This document shows, in pieces, positions 21,801 through 33,434 of a stretch of DNA of 64,000 nucleotides (within the stretch, counting starts at the first letter, position 1; each line of letters opens with the position of its first letter). Both the position numbers and the translations under genes were made by a program. This DNA is from Arbacia lixula (Eukaryota > Echinodermata > Echinoidea > Arbacioida > Arbaciidae), in contig OZ022585.1 in NCBI GenBank assembly GCA_963669155.1, positions 13,285,269 to 13,349,268 of the forward strand, written 5' to 3'. The notes under the pieces were generated by a model. That model was not told the origin of the DNA. It saw nothing but the letters and a program-made list of their open reading frames with translations, and searched no databases.

Positions 21801-24687
21801 ACGCTACCCTTGTGCTTGTACTCGGTCCACTTCTTCACCCGCACCTGGTCCTCTTCATACTGCTGCACTGTGTCCGCTATGCTCTGCGTTAGGTCTGTGC
21901 ACACCGGAAGACAAGGAGGGTGAGGGATTTACATGCAGGCTGCCACAGATATACTGCAGTCAATTACCCTGTCTACAAAGAACACCTGTCTATAAAGACC
22001 ACGTGGCTCAAATCCCTTGGGAGCATTTTACATGTCATTTAATATGTATAGTCTATAAAGACCACTGGTCTGTTAGGACCACTCAATTTGATTCCCTTGC
22101 AGCAGTATGTAATTTCATTGGTCTATAAAGACCACCTGTCTGTGTCTTATTATGCAAACCACCTCTTTGTAAATCCCACTCGACTGGAATATCTTAGGAT
22201 CAGTTAATTTGCATGTAATTTCAGCTGTCTATAAAGACCACTTATTCAAAGAGACAGCTTTTTCTGTCATTTTTGTAGTGTTTTTTCCAGACAAGTTTGA
22301 CTGCAATAAAATGTGTTTATACAGATAAGGCATCTACACTAGTCGCTGTGCTTCATTAGGAAAATCGCTACAGAAACCTGGCAGTTTATAGAGCAAACAG
22401 GAAGACCCTGTTTGGATTATGACTTCTGAAGCATGCTTCCGTATTCTAAGTGCAGTTTGAACAAATAAGCAAAGGACATGGTGATGGACATGAGCAAAAA
22501 AGATGAAAATATACAATAACACATTATTATGCACTGATTTCATTGTCTGAGAAATTGCCAATCAATAGATAGATACTGAATAATCTCTATTCGTGAACTT
22601 TGCGAGATGAAATGGGTGTTTGAATAAACTAGGATCTTTTAGAATTGCTAAATCAGCATCATGAGAGCATTCATATCTCTTTATCATTAATGACATCCAA
22701 TGATAATAAACATTGATTAAAGAAATATTGAGTAGCACTAAAGTGAACTAGTGCTTGCTTACAAAATATCTTTATATTAGTTATGCTGACTTTGTCTGGA
22801 CAAATCCTATTATCCTAACATGATTAAGTTCTAAGTTGAATACAGTTTTACATGTGAGGGTACTTTCCCATGAATGCTTGATATTCCATACCTGCAATGT
22901 TGTTCTCCTCCTCCTTGCAAGCTCTCCACTTCTCCTTGAGGGAGGCCTCCACCTGCTCCTTGTTGATGACAGACACCTGCTCGAGCTCCTTGTCCCGTTC
23001 CTTGGCCTGCTTCAGAAGGGTGCGGATGTGGAACAGCTGTTCCTCCTTCAGTCTCTCATTCTGATTGACAGATAGACAAACAGACAAATAAATGATTAAA
23101 GAGCAAAGACAGAGTAAGATCGAAGGGGAGAACTGCTCCTCCTTCAGACTCTCATCCTGATTAAAAATAGAAATACAGACTGATATATGAATAGTAAGAT
23201 AGATAGATAGATAGAGAGATAGAGAGATCGATATGTAGGTAGGTAGACGATATGAAGACAAATTGGTAAGCAGTGATTGGGTGTGGAACAGCTGATTCAT
23301 CTTTAGTCTCTTAATTAACTGAAAGATAAAAATTAGATCAGATAGATAAATAGACAGGCATAGATGATTGGATGACATGAATATACAGAATGGGAGTGTA
23401 ATAGAGCTGCATCTCCTTCAGTTTCTCATTTTAATATGATAGATACATGTATTGGGATGATAAATTAATAAACAGTGTGTGGGTGTAGTGGAGATGCTTC
23501 TTCTTCAGTATTTACTTCTGATTGACAACTTTATACATAGACAGACAGATAGCTAGATGGCTAGATAGATAAATAAATATGGACAGGAGAATAGAGACAC
23601 AGTATGGGTGTCATAGAGATGCTCCTTCTTCAGTTTTTCATTCTGATTGATAGATGAATAGACAGACAGGCGGATAGATGATTGGATGATGAATAAATAG
23701 ACAGAGTGAGGGTGTGATAGAGCTGCTCATTCTGATTGAAGGCTGGGTAGATACAAAGATAAAACTTGAAGGAAGATAGATGAATGAGTAACAATAAATA
23801 AACAGCGTGGATATGTGGACCACCTGCTCATCATTCACTTGTTCATTCTGTTTTATAGATGGATAGTCAGACAGAGGTAGATTAATGCAGCAAGATTGAT
23901 GAAATCAATTTAAATGATACTTGATGCACTTACCCTCTCTTTGTTCCTTTGCCTTTTTTCTTCTAACCCTTTGATTTCGTACATAAATTCTTCCATAGCA
24001 TTTTCCTTGACATTAATCCTGGTGAAAAAAATGCAAAACAAGATAAACATGATATGAACTGAGGGCTTATAGATACTAGAACATTAGTTTCTGTGTACGC
24101 AACTACTGGGGTTTTATTTTATGATTGCAGCTTATAAAACATTAATATATCAAATATTAATATTTGCTTTAAATGTCAGGAGATATAAGGTGAAAACATT
24201 TGAAGAGCCAAATAATACACTTTGTAATAATTGCAAGATATGAATATTACTAGACTAGCACATCAATGTGGGCATGCATCTCATAAATGACAGACACAAA
24301 TAATACAAGAACACTTCCTCCAAAATTGTGGATATTACTTCAAAAGATTTTTCCAACCATTCCCCTTTTATCAGGAGATTCATGGGGTGCTGCTCTGAAA
24401 TGATAGGGTTTAATACTTTGAACACATCTTCACAAACATAGAATTGACATGTAGGTTGTGAAGACTCTTCAACTCTTCCAAATCAAACAGTCACATTTTA
24501 TGCTTTTTAATACACACAAATGAAATAGGTCAACATTTTGCCTAGAGCAAAAGTAGGTAAGCACTCACTGGTAAGCTAAGATGGCTTCTCTGATGGTCAT
24601 CTGAGGCTCCTTCTCCTTCTTGTTTTTGCTACTTTTCTTCCCACTCTTCTTTCCACTCTTCTTTCCTTTCTTGCCCTTCTTCCCCAT
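15895..24687 (-). CDS. CCDC83: CCDC83 homologue, coiled-coil protein, 10 coding exons
   Basis: Exons in gene order are 24687-24569, 24018-23934, 23060-22892, 21894-21727, 21043-20952, 20166-20098, 19797-19676, 19043-18919, 18330-18098 and 16086-15895. All borders are GT/AG and phases agree throughout, giving 457 aa. The N-terminus is a Lys/Gly/Ser repeat (MGKKGKKGKKSGKKSGKKSS). Residues about 30-310 are long charged alpha-helix/coiled coil, including EFMYEIKGLEEKR and RLKEEQLFHIRTLLK. An acidic region follows (exon 9), then a conserved C-terminal block FLKLGPLELKLLSIEG. These match vertebrate CCDC83 in order and spacing from my knowledge of that protein. Vertebrate CCDC83 is poorly characterised. 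I infer a structural, perhaps ciliary or sperm role, without direct support. Upstream of the ATG, an AG about 26 bases before it suggests a 5' UTR intron. Several introns contain partial copies of the adjacent exon edge. Confidence 0.9.
16548..17947. mobile_element. Non-autonomous DNA element with internal tandem repeats (CCDC83 intron 9)
   Basis: The left end starts with TATGCCTCCGCC near 16548 and the right end is GGCGGAGGCATA near 17936-17947, an inverted terminal repeat. Next to the right end is a (GGAC)n-rich block and a small hairpin GCCTCCGGCCACTTCGTGGC. Between the ends are about eight diverged copies of a unit of roughly 150-170 bp, each holding a TGACCT-rich stretch, a 'caccagtctatccccaagta'-like segment and 'ggatttggatttattgtgaa'. 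There is no transposase ORF. Boundaries are by eye. Confidence 0.7.
18424..18515 (-). repeat. Duplicate of the CCDC83 intron 8 acceptor region
   Basis: The block resembles 18322-18410. Both contain 'tccctgag.tggaaacaaac' (the exon 9 acceptor edge), a 'tgcag' and then 'caatgaacaatgtc'. The copy lies about 100 bases upstream of the functional acceptor in gene orientation, and the match is interrupted by small gaps. Confidence 0.6.
18710..18752 (-). repeat. Weak duplicate of the CCDC83 exon 8 donor edge
   Basis: 'gagtgat...gg(t/g)gtac.ccttgaagt' is shared with 18898-18930, which is the donor of exon 8 and its last bases. It is short and diverged, so it could be chance, but it fits the pattern seen at other exons of this gene. 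Confidence 0.35.
19261..19616 (-). repeat. Three extra tandem copies of the 3' part of CCDC83 exon 7 with donor sites
   Basis: Copies at 19261-19350, 19395-19484 and 19527-19616 match the true exon 7 end (19671-19760) over about 85-90 bases. Spacing of the shared donor is 134, 132 and 146 bases. Each copy keeps the exon 7 reading frame open (EEVEELEKENLSMMSVLF-like) and keeps a GT donor (GTGAAA, GTAAGA and GTGAGA). The stretch between copies is a TCTA/TCCA microsatellite. No polypyrimidine tract precedes the copies in gene orientation, only GATA-type repeats ending in AG, so independent splicing is doubtful. Confidence 0.9.
21465..21540 (-). repeat. Partial duplicate of the CCDC83 exon 4 3' end
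   Basis: This matches 21722-21795 (exon 4 end and donor) over about 70 bases, including 'tcctcaaagttcctctgca' and 'cagcagct'. It carries a two-base insertion next to the donor (ATATGAGAG versus ATGAGAG) that breaks the frame. It lies in intron 4, about 260 bases past the true exon in gene orientation. Confidence 0.85.
21955..22275. repeat. Degenerate repeat of a 'tctataaagaccac' motif
   Basis: Four good copies of 'gtctataaagaccac' and several weaker ones occur at 60-100 base intervals in CCDC83 intron 3. The motif is partly self-complementary (GGTCTATAAAGACC). I see no coding or terminal-repeat structure. Confidence 0.7.
23100..23870 (-). repeat. Tandem array of about seven degenerate copies of the CCDC83 exon 3 acceptor edge
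   Basis: The functional exon 3 begins at 23060 after TCAATCAG. Related blocks, each with an acceptor-like TCAATCAG or remnant, about 30-45 bases of exon 3 start and a TAGA-rich spacer, recur with 'ctgattga' equivalents near 23157, 23310, 23430, 23517, 23640, 23731 and 23845 (spacing 87-153). In gene orientation some remain open: NQDESLKEEQFS near 23157, RLKMNQLFHT near 23300 and NEKLKKEHL near 23630. Others carry stops or lost the AG. All lie upstream of the true acceptor, within intron 2. Confidence 0.85.
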
Positions 24688-26740
24688 TGTGTTCACCTCC
24701 TGCAGTTATCACCTAGAAGCCAAGTTAACACAGATCAATGACAGATAAATTTCATTGTAGCTGAAATGGTTAAAATGTGACTTATTCCCCCTTCTCCCTT
24801 TACACTCTTCTTACTAAGAAATTACAACCTCGATAAAATTAGGTTAGGGTTAGGATCCGGACTAGAATATGTTTAGATTTGTGGTAGGGTTTAGAGCAAT
24901 TTTGTGGCCCAAACAGTACAAATAAAAAATTGATTGTGCATCGCAACTCTCAGCTACAATGCCGGTTTCCACTGCTATCCAGGATGCATGCACACACTCA
25001 AATGTTGTGCTTGTCAGATGAACTGTTTATTCCTGTTGCTCTTTCAGAGCTACCACACAAGCCTCACGCATCAGGATCTGTCTCACAATCCACACATGAC
25101 ACCCATTTTTTTTCACGAAACGGTGCCCGACAGTAAAACAAAAGAGTAAAAAGAAGCATTATTTTCTATTGACTCGCACTGGCCACGTAGCACAATTCAT
25201 CTATAACGGCCCAGCACATGCAAATCGAGAGTGCAGTCAGCGAACAGTGCAGAATATACGATGAAGCAAGTGCGTACCAGGTTGGTGCGTACATCGCATG
25301 GATCGTACTACGTTGATATGAAAAAGCCTGAAAAATCAGTATGGCTATAGATAGTGTACGGCCTATGGCTAGGTCTAGAATGACTGTCCAAAATTTTGGT
25401 CCAAATTTTGCTTAGAGTCTACTCTACTCTCTAGATCTAATTTTCATGATTTTGCATCATGACGGCTATCGCACAACTTCTCATAAAGCATAAGTACACA
25501 AGTCACAACAAATCGTGCATCCAACCTTCCAAAACGCGCACTGAACAGAAAAATACAGGGGCCGGTTTCAAAGCCAAAGGGCGAGTTCATTTGTTGACCA
25601 CGCAAATTGCAACTCGAATCCCACAAAACAAATAAGTGGCCGTATGGGACTGTTGATATCAAACGCTCCGACAATTCCGATACACTGATACTAATCTAGA
25701 TCATATTCATCACTCATAATTGAAATCATTACAGTGCATAATTAACAAGCATAGACATACACTTACATTGATGAGTATGTCTAGTTATATCATTAAGACA
25801 TAACAAGCGCGTTGACAAATTCAAGCTTTGATTTTTGACTATCGCAATTTTCGTTCATTCGGTTTCCAAGGAACAACAAGCTTTCGATGCTTCCCCAATC
25901 ATGTACAAAAGAAGCACATCGACCGTGCTACTGTGGTTTCACGCAATGCATTTCGCCGCTTCCGAGGCTGACTGCCTGTTATTTTGATCGCATTATAAAT
26001 CAAAGTATAGTTCAGGCGATTCTTGACACGAATTAAACTGTCAAATTTGCTAGAAATGCACGCTTTTTATAAAGCAAGTACGTTGCATTATCTGTTTAGG
26101 CCACCGAAGACGACACGATTGATCGGTCATGAGCTCTCGCGACTGGCTAAAGCGCCAGTCATTGGATTTGTGCAACATAATTATCAAGAGACACAGCAGT
26201 TGCGACTCATAATTCTTCATTCATAAAAAAAATAGAGACAAACGAAGTTTTATGTGTCACATTATTCAACATATCATATGTCACATTATACGAGATTTGA
26301 GAGCGCGTGGAGAAGGCCCGGCCGTCAAATAATTGCTTGTAGAATTAGAATTTTAAGAGATTTTCAACGCACTGAGAGTCTTTGCAATAAGGTATAGTAT
26401 GTACTATGAATTATGCCCATTCCAGGAGGAAAAGCGAAACAAAACAGTCCATACCCCGCGTGTATAGGCTTCGCCAATTGGCTATCTATCTGTTTTGAAG
26501 GGGAATTAACTGGTACGATTTGAAACTTCTTGCCTCAACTGGAAAGCAAGCAGTTGAACCAACAATAACTCCCTTCGTAGTTCTTTCCTACCCGAGGTAG
26601 AAGAAGGGGAACCATGCCTGAGGAAACACTTCCATGTTCCACATGCCACATTTAGCCTACCTACTTCCAAAATGTATAAGCTTCTTAAATCACAACAAAT
26701 CCTACATTTTGTTGGCGATATATTTTGTTGTCATCCCGCT
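24688..26740. other. CCDC83 upstream region; no gene seen
   Basis: This should contain the CCDC83 5' UTR and promoter. An acceptor-like TTCTAG on the minus strand lies about 26 bases before the ATG. No recognisable coding exon, repeat family or RNA gene was seen in the remaining 2 kb. Confidence 0.4.
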
Positions 26741-27226
26741 CTCTCTTTACTTCAGCCCAAAGTCAAGCGCATCTTTTGATACATAAACAAAACAAATTGA
26801 GGACGGGATACAGCATGGCAGTGTTGTAAGAGGGCCATTGGCTTGGGAAGCCCTGTCTGCCTTATTTGACCACTTTTTAACGGATATATAACTTTACTAA
26901 TCACACCGTTAATCATGCATTTATTCATTGCAAAATATGATATTTAATATTCTCTTAAGCATATGCCTCAAATTTCTTGCAACGGCTTAACATATTAACA
27001 ATCGAATAAGGAATCATCGGAAAACAATAAAACTTTTATTTCTTTTTTGCTGATTTCTCGTTCTCATATATTAGTATTTTCCATGTATGTTTTTTTTTTT
27101 TATATCTTTTCAATTTTGTAATGGTTCTTGTTATAGATAGAAAAAGATAAAAGGTTAATGGTTTATGAAGATGAAAAACAACAACAGTACAAAGAAGAAA
27201 CACTTCGCGGCTCTCCGGCCGAATTG

Positions 27227-27396
27227 TGGGGAAGCACTCGTTATTCCGAAGGTTCGTTACGGGACAAATGCTCGGATTAACGAACCATTTTTCGTTTTCG
27301 GACTAACGAGCATCGAGGTATAGACAATTTACGTGTTTCGGAATTACGAACCTTCGGAATAACGAACCTTCGGAATATCGAACTGTGACCGCATTG
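27227..27396. mobile_element. 170 bp insertion rich in 'ttcggaataacgaac', absent from the paralogous unit
   Basis: Unit 2 reads GGCCGAATTGCGGATGACTT without interruption at 33319-33338. Unit 1 has the same flanks separated by this block, with ATTG at 27223-27226 and again at 27393-27396, a possible 4-base target duplication. Inside, the motif CGGAATAACGAACCTT and its inverse recur several times. Confidence 0.75.
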
Positions 27397-28091
27397 CGTA
27401 TGACTTGACAATGTTACAGAGATACTGTTCACAGCTAGAAACATTAGAATGGGTTATTTCATTGATTTTTTTTTATGGGTGAGATAAATCTAAATGTGTC
27501 TACATTCATCACAACTTTAGAAATGTGCATAAAAACCTTAAAAAATAATGCACATGACTCTGGAGAGAAATCATGATTTCAAGATCATGAAGATTTGAGG
27601 TACAACAATAATATTGCAACATAAAAACAAAACATATTGGGTATGTGTAGTCTTGCACGAAAAATAGTGCTAAGTTACTTTGCAAACGATGGGGGGAATT
27701 TCCCATCTTCACACTTGAAATGTATTAAGATGTAGTGGCAAAAGCTTCCTTTAGATTTTGCAAGATGCTCAACTGGCGTCTATTCACCAGGTGCTTCCAC
27801 TTTAAACCAAATAACTGAACTACTATTTCTTTAGAATCCGATGTTGTGTTATATCTTTTAAATGTCCTTGACGTTGTCATAGCAAATCCACTTAATAAAG
27901 TAACAAAATACTTGCCAATCAGTAAAACACATACAAGCTTGCCAAGCAATAATGTTAAATACACAATTCTAAAAGTTTTTTTTATCAGGGTTGAATGTTT
28001 CCTTCTAAAAAAATAAACAGTTATACTATGTAAAAATTTATGTTTACAACATATCACATGTATTCGAACTCTTGTATTTGATGTGTATCAA

Positions 28092-29093
28092 TCAAGTTTG
28101 GCATTTAAACAAGCGCAGGAATATTCTCTTTGCTTCTCCGTTTGTCAACAGGTAAATGAGTGGCTGAACGAAAGTACTACACAAAGGTATCTTTTCTAAA
28201 ATGTAACCCAAACGGAGTCCACCTGGGATAATTGTATAGCAGAGAAAGGGCAACCAAGATATAATGAAAAACGATGAGAGCAAAAATATCGTGATGAACG
28301 GTCTCGCTTTAAAACGACGGACTGGAGGTCCCACACGAACTACCGGAGCTGGGTTCTTTGAGGAATTGGCCTCTCCACCATTGATCCGGACTGGGACAAA
28401 GGCTAACCTAATGTCTGCAACGACCCGAGATTGGTTGTAGGCAATTTTTAAAAGTTTTACATAGATGACGGTCGTGAAGGCAAAAGTCGATAGAATCACT
28501 GCAGTCCGCATGAAAACAATTATTGTAGAATAAATGTTATATTCCATCATTTCGTCGCTGGTCGAACAACGAATGATATAATAATCCACGAAAGGAGATC
28601 GTGGAACTGGGAAACGAATACCAGATAAAACGAGGACGATGGCAGCAGAGGCAATCAATGCATTTCGAAATCTGGTTGGAGTCACGATCAGATGATAGCG
28701 CAGCGGTCTGCTGACCAGAATGTAAATATTAAGGCTGATACCGCAAAGACACATCATTATTGATGCCATGACTACTCCATCAGGAAACGGAAAGATGTAG
28801 GCAATGATGGTGCAAGTGTGATGGTCATTGTACCCGTACCACACGAAAGACCAAAGACTCCAGATGATGCCAAGACAAATGTTAAGTGCCATTAGGGTCT
28901 GGTAGAGGAATCGCATCACATCTTGAAGTTCCTTCTGGCGATAGATGACTAGCAAGACAAGTGAGTTCAAACTTGACGACAATAGAATGATGGCAATGTT
29001 CATAAATGTTTCAAACGTTATTTGAAAGCGCCACACGTGCAAGGTATTCGAAGTGTTGTATGAAAGTTCTTCAGCGAATGTTGTCACCTCCAT
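28092..29093 (-). CDS. Intronless rhodopsin-like GPCR, lineage-specific family, copy 1
   Basis: A single open frame of 333 aa has seven hydrophobic segments and an N-terminal NTS glycosylation site. TM1 has SLNSLVLLVIY (N1.50). TM2 lacks the usual Asp (ALNICLG). A TM3 Cys is present in DHHTC. The DRY motif is replaced by SRP (LVSRPLRYHLI). TM6 has SWLPF, and TM7 has QPLIY in place of NPxxY, followed by a helix-8-like NGEAKRIFLRLF. Length and layout are typical of class A receptors. The altered motifs and duplication resemble the expanded intronless GPCR families known from sea urchins, many thought to be chemosensory. The ligand is unknown. It is nearly identical to the copy at 33435-34433. 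Confidence 0.88.
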   Translation of the reverse strand: MEVTTFAEELSYNTSNTLHVWRFQITFETFMNIAIILLSSSLNSLVLLVIYRQKELQDVMRFLYQTLMALNICLGIIWSLWSFVWYGYNDHHTCTIIAYIFPFPDGVVMASIMMCLCGISLNIYILVSRPLRYHLIVTPTRFRNALIASAAIVLVLSGIRFPVPRSPFVDYYIIRCSTSDEMMEYNIYSTIIVFMRTAVILSTFAFTTVIYVKLLKIAYNQSRVVADIRLAFVPVRINGGEANSSKNPAPVVRVGPPVRRFKARPFITIFLLSSFFIISWLPFLCYTIIPGGLRLGYILEKIPLCSTFVQPLIYLLTNGEAKRIFLRLFKCQT

Positions 29094-30034
29094 TCCTGCG
29101 GAATTAGGCGCCTTTGGTAAAGAATACTACGAAAACACGTTTTCAAAGCCTTGTTGGAAAAGCCGTGCCTCACTAGGTGAGTCCAGGTGAATTGTGCAAG
29201 TAAAAGATGACGAAGCAATTATCTATACAGAAAATGAACACAGGTTGTTGGTGTGTTGGCAATAAAACCACATCAGATCATTGTTCCGATTGGTCCGGAT
29301 CGTGACACCTTCAAAGTTTACCTGATGAACGTATTCAGTAATGCCCCATACATGCTAAAGAATTGTTTCTAGGCTACTCTCTGCTACCTCGGATGCAATT
29401 AAATTGATATGCATTTTGGGCAGGACGACATCCCCGATAAGATCATGATCAAACATAGGCATGTCAGACATGTCAAAAGACAACTAGAGCGATATTACGA
29501 AGTATCAGAAGTATCAGAGATAGGGAATGATTGATTAGGGAGTTCTTGCGAACAAGACAAAAAAGGCATTTCAGTTGGGCAGAAGAGGCACTTCACTTGA
29601 AATGGGGGAAACTGTCGCGAGCGCATAATGTGACGAGCACACGGCATGAATTCACTGATATAAAATTGCCGAGATTTTTTTTTTATTTCTAGTAATAGCA
29701 CACTTTCGTTGACACAAGGCAGCACAAACTAATCGTATTATTTCATTTACAAAGTTGCAAAGTTACAATTTCTTTCTTGAAAAGAAGTCCAATGCTAGGA
29801 TTGAAAGAGTAGCACTTAAGAACTCGAGAGACACTAAATAATCAGCATTTATGATCGTAATATAATTTTGGTTTACGGAAACAAATAGGACTATGCCTAC
29901 AACACAATATCGAATGCATCAGGTGCTCCCATCTGGGGTGTGTGTTTACATGGCAATAAACTTATCACAATATGCGGTCAATTACATACGTAGCCTACGC
30001 TATCATATACATACAGCTCGCTCAATCTTCGTGT

Positions 30035-30166
30035 CAATGGTCTTAAATTCATGTTTTGTCCATTTTAGAAACTTGCTGAAAGCTATTTGTCCTAAAATTA
30101 TCCACACCCACATCACAAATCCTCCAGATGTTCTAAAATGGACAAGACATGAATTTAAAGCCATTG
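30035..30166. mobile_element. Small foldback element, copy 1
   Basis: Inverted arms of about 37 bases, CAATGG..TTAAATTCATG and then 'gtccattttagaa', pair across a centre of about 60 bases. A second copy lies at 35893-36041 and a half copy near 63485-63525. Confidence 0.8.
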
Positions 30167-32484
30167 GCAAGAAGTCTTTTTTTGGCGGCTTTTTTTTTTG
30201 TCTTCCCTGTACGGTATATGCTCTTTAAATACACGTCAATTTGACAAAATCATATCACATTTCATACGGGTGATCTGCATACAGTAATAAACGGTAGGCA
30301 CTATTGTGCAACATTTTATCCAAACTATGAATACTAGTCTGCAAGACCTTTTTAGAGGCTTTTTTTGTCTTCCCAGTAGAGTCGATGCCCTTTGAATACA
30401 CGTCAATTTGACAAAATTATATTACACTTCTTCATACGGGCAATCTGCATACTGCATGTGATAAACGGTAGCCACCATTGTGCAACGCAATTAACCATTT
30501 TTTTTTGAAATCCTCAATAAACAACTTTATCATAATTATATGACTAGTGTACCGCCTACTTCGCTGATTTGTTTTTTTCAAAGTATGCAACAACTATGTT
30601 GTAGATCTTAGATTGAGTCCATATTCAAATTGCAGAGCTATGCATACATGTTTTTGTTTAAATAAAATCGGAGCAACCCTACGAACACTTGTGCCCACCA
30701 TGAAACTATGATTATCATCACAATAAACAAGAGGTTTCTCTAAGCGCTTAACATTAAACAAAAAATAATACAGATATTTCCTAAATTAATCAATTAGGGA
30801 AGCCATTATACACTTATCTAACACGACACTAATTTCATGCTTACAAATCTACTAGAATACCGACGCTTTAATAAACATAAAAATTAGGACAATTAAACAA
30901 AAGCGGTCGCATAAAATGAACTGAATTGATACGGTTGCTTACAAGTACATGACACTACAAATGATTATTTGAGCAACTTTTTAAAGAGCTTGACGGATAA
31001 AAGAGGTTTTGGATTTCCAGACTCATCAATTTTAGATATCCTTGATAAATGGTTGATTTCCATTATCTATATAGTCTATTTCAGCTTCACTGTGTGGACA
31101 TGGTTAATGAAATATTGACAAGGCAATATGATAGGACTTTATTCTATGTATCAATAGTCCTAACTTTCCTGAATCTGATATTATATGTTTTGTATGGGGC
31201 AGAATAATCAAACATACCATACACACATCAGAAAGAAGAAAGGGCGCCTTTCAAAAGTATTGTGGAAATATCATTATTTAAATACAGCCCACGTTATGCC
31301 AATATTTGAAGGGGAGCTCCGGCCAAAGAAGGTCGCTGCAATAAGAGAAGAACAATATCTTACACTGATTCATTAGACACTTTGGTATATCACTCTGAAA
31401 TAGACTCCCTCTCCACATCCGTCAAAAATCATTCACATAGGCCTAGTTTTTCTAAACTATGCTAAAAACACATGTATTTTTCATAATAAGTTACGTTCAA
31501 AACAGAAGCAAGAATATCTATGATTGCTTTCTCGTAAGCTTTCTCATTATTTCCACTGTACGTAATTTGCTTTCAACATTCGCTTTAATTCAATAATACA
31601 AGACGTTCAATAATCGCTGTTTTTACACATACAAGCCACTTTTTCGATACAATAAAACCATGTTTTAATTATTCTTCCAGAGGTTTGCTTACTGGAATAG
31701 ATTATTGTTAGCATATTAGCTATCCTATATATTTTATGTTACCACTACCAGTGGGGAAAATTAGTGCATTATTGTTGCAATATTCAACACTCGCCATGAC
31801 AATTGCGCATGGGTTTGATTGCGCGCTCACATTTTTAACATGCTCGAGGCAGATTTGATACAGCTGAGTAAGCCCCTGTTTCTCTTTTTCTTTTTCTTTT
31901 TTTTTGGTTTAAATTGAAGCCATTGTTGTTGTCGTTGAAAGTGGTTTGTATGTATGATAATATTATTGGATAATAATATTGGATTTCTTTCGTGGTATAT
32001 CAGATATATTGCATTCATCAGCATGAATATTGCAATAATGCAATAATGCGCACCCCGCGCTCTCTTGACGTCAGGCATAAGTTAAGCTCATCTTTTGATT
32101 GAGAACGGGATACAGCACGGCAGTGTTGTTAGAGGGCCACTGGGTTGGGAGCCCCTGTCTGCCTTTATCAAATCACGTTCATTTCAATTTGACCACATTT
32201 TAACGGAGATATAATATGATTATGCATATTTGAAATCATATATTTCTTCATATTTATATTTATTGCGAAATATGATATTGAATATTCTCATAAATGTATT
32301 CTTAAAATTTCTTGTAATAGATTAACATATTAACAATCGAGAAAGGAACAATTCCCCCCCCCCCAAAAAAAAAAATATATATGTTCTTTCTTGCTGATTT
32401 CTACTTCTCATATACTTTTAGTATTTTCCCTGTATGTTTCTGAATATCTTTTTAAATTTTAAATACATCTTGTTATAGATAAAT

Positions 32485-33243
32485 AAACACAACCAAAAAG
32501 TAAGTCCCCCTCAAGCAAAATAGTATAACTTTTCATCGAAGAGGTTTTGAGCAAAATGATTTGGCAGGATTGTTCCTTAACTCATAGACTAACTTGTGTG
32601 AAGATCACATTAATCCAATTAGTCATGCATGAGTGGGCAATTTTTAGAGGCAAAAATTTCACTTTTCAAATGTCACAAGGGTAATTTTGGGATTATCTCA
32701 TATGAATTTTTGATGAATTCCATTTCTGGTGCATAATTTACATCCTTTCAATGTTTATTATCCATCTCTCGATGCACTAACACCTATCCCGAAACCAAAC
32801 CTATTGTTCTGGTTGAGTGAGCACCGGTTAACAAATACTCATCACTCTTTAATTAGAAACTTTTAAAACCCCTTAATTTTGGTAAAAAAAAACAAAACTG
32901 GATATTTTGACAAAGATGTAACATGACCTGTCATGTAAACATAAGGAGTCATTTTCGTTTCATAGTTGAGTGAAAATAGATTAAAAATCGCACAAGAAAT
33001 GCCCAAATGTATTGTTAAAACGGCATGAACTATTACCCTCGTGACCTTTGAAAAATAACATTTGTGCCTTTACAATTTGCCCACTCGTGCATGACTAATT
33101 GGATTAATATGATTTTCACACATACGTCAGTCACCTAGTTAAGGAGCAATCCTGCCAAATTATTTTGCCCACAATCTCTTCGATAAAAAGTTATGCTATT
33201 TTGCTCAGGGGGAGGGGGGGGGGCTTACTGTTTTGTTGTGTTT
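32485..33243. mobile_element. 759 bp DNA element with long terminal inverted repeats
   Basis: The ends are AAACACAACCAAAAAGTAAG and the inverse of AAACACAACAAAACAGTAAG. The arms remain complementary for about 200 bases (for example 'catta.tccaattagtcatgca' in both). Unit 1 has no such sequence at the equivalent site (about 27140), so insertion followed the segmental duplication or was lost from unit 1. A one-ended copy lies at 59963-60165. There is no ORF, and the family is not identified. Confidence 0.8.
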
Positions 33244-33434
33244 AGATATATGAATATATAGTGGTTTATTAGGATAAAAAGAACAACAGCAAGACAAAAA
33301 ATCACTTCGTGGCTTGCAGGCCGAATTGCGGATGACTTGACAATGTTACGGAGATACTCCACACATCTAGAAACATAGAATGGGTTATATTAATTTTTTG
33401 TGGGTGAGATGAATCTAAATGAATCTACATGTGT

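Larger units (their letters stand above)
26745..31800. repeat. Segmental duplication unit 1 (carries GPCR copy 1)
   Basis: Blocks shared with unit 2 include 'acgggatacagca.ggcagtg' (26795/32104), the GPCR gene and its flanks (27150-29300/33290-34800), 'caacac.atatc..atgcatc' (29900/35765), 'gaagaacaatatcttacact' (31347/36938) and 'acatacaagcca.ttttttcg' (31627/36325). Order is conserved except that the 31.8-32.0 kb block matches 36.05-36.2 kb, so later rearrangement occurred. Confidence 0.8.

Noticed and set aside
21686..23378. Minus-strand frames of 72 and 176 residues as whole genes
   Set aside because: They contain real CCDC83 exons 4 and 3 but run on into introns. The spliced model replaces them.
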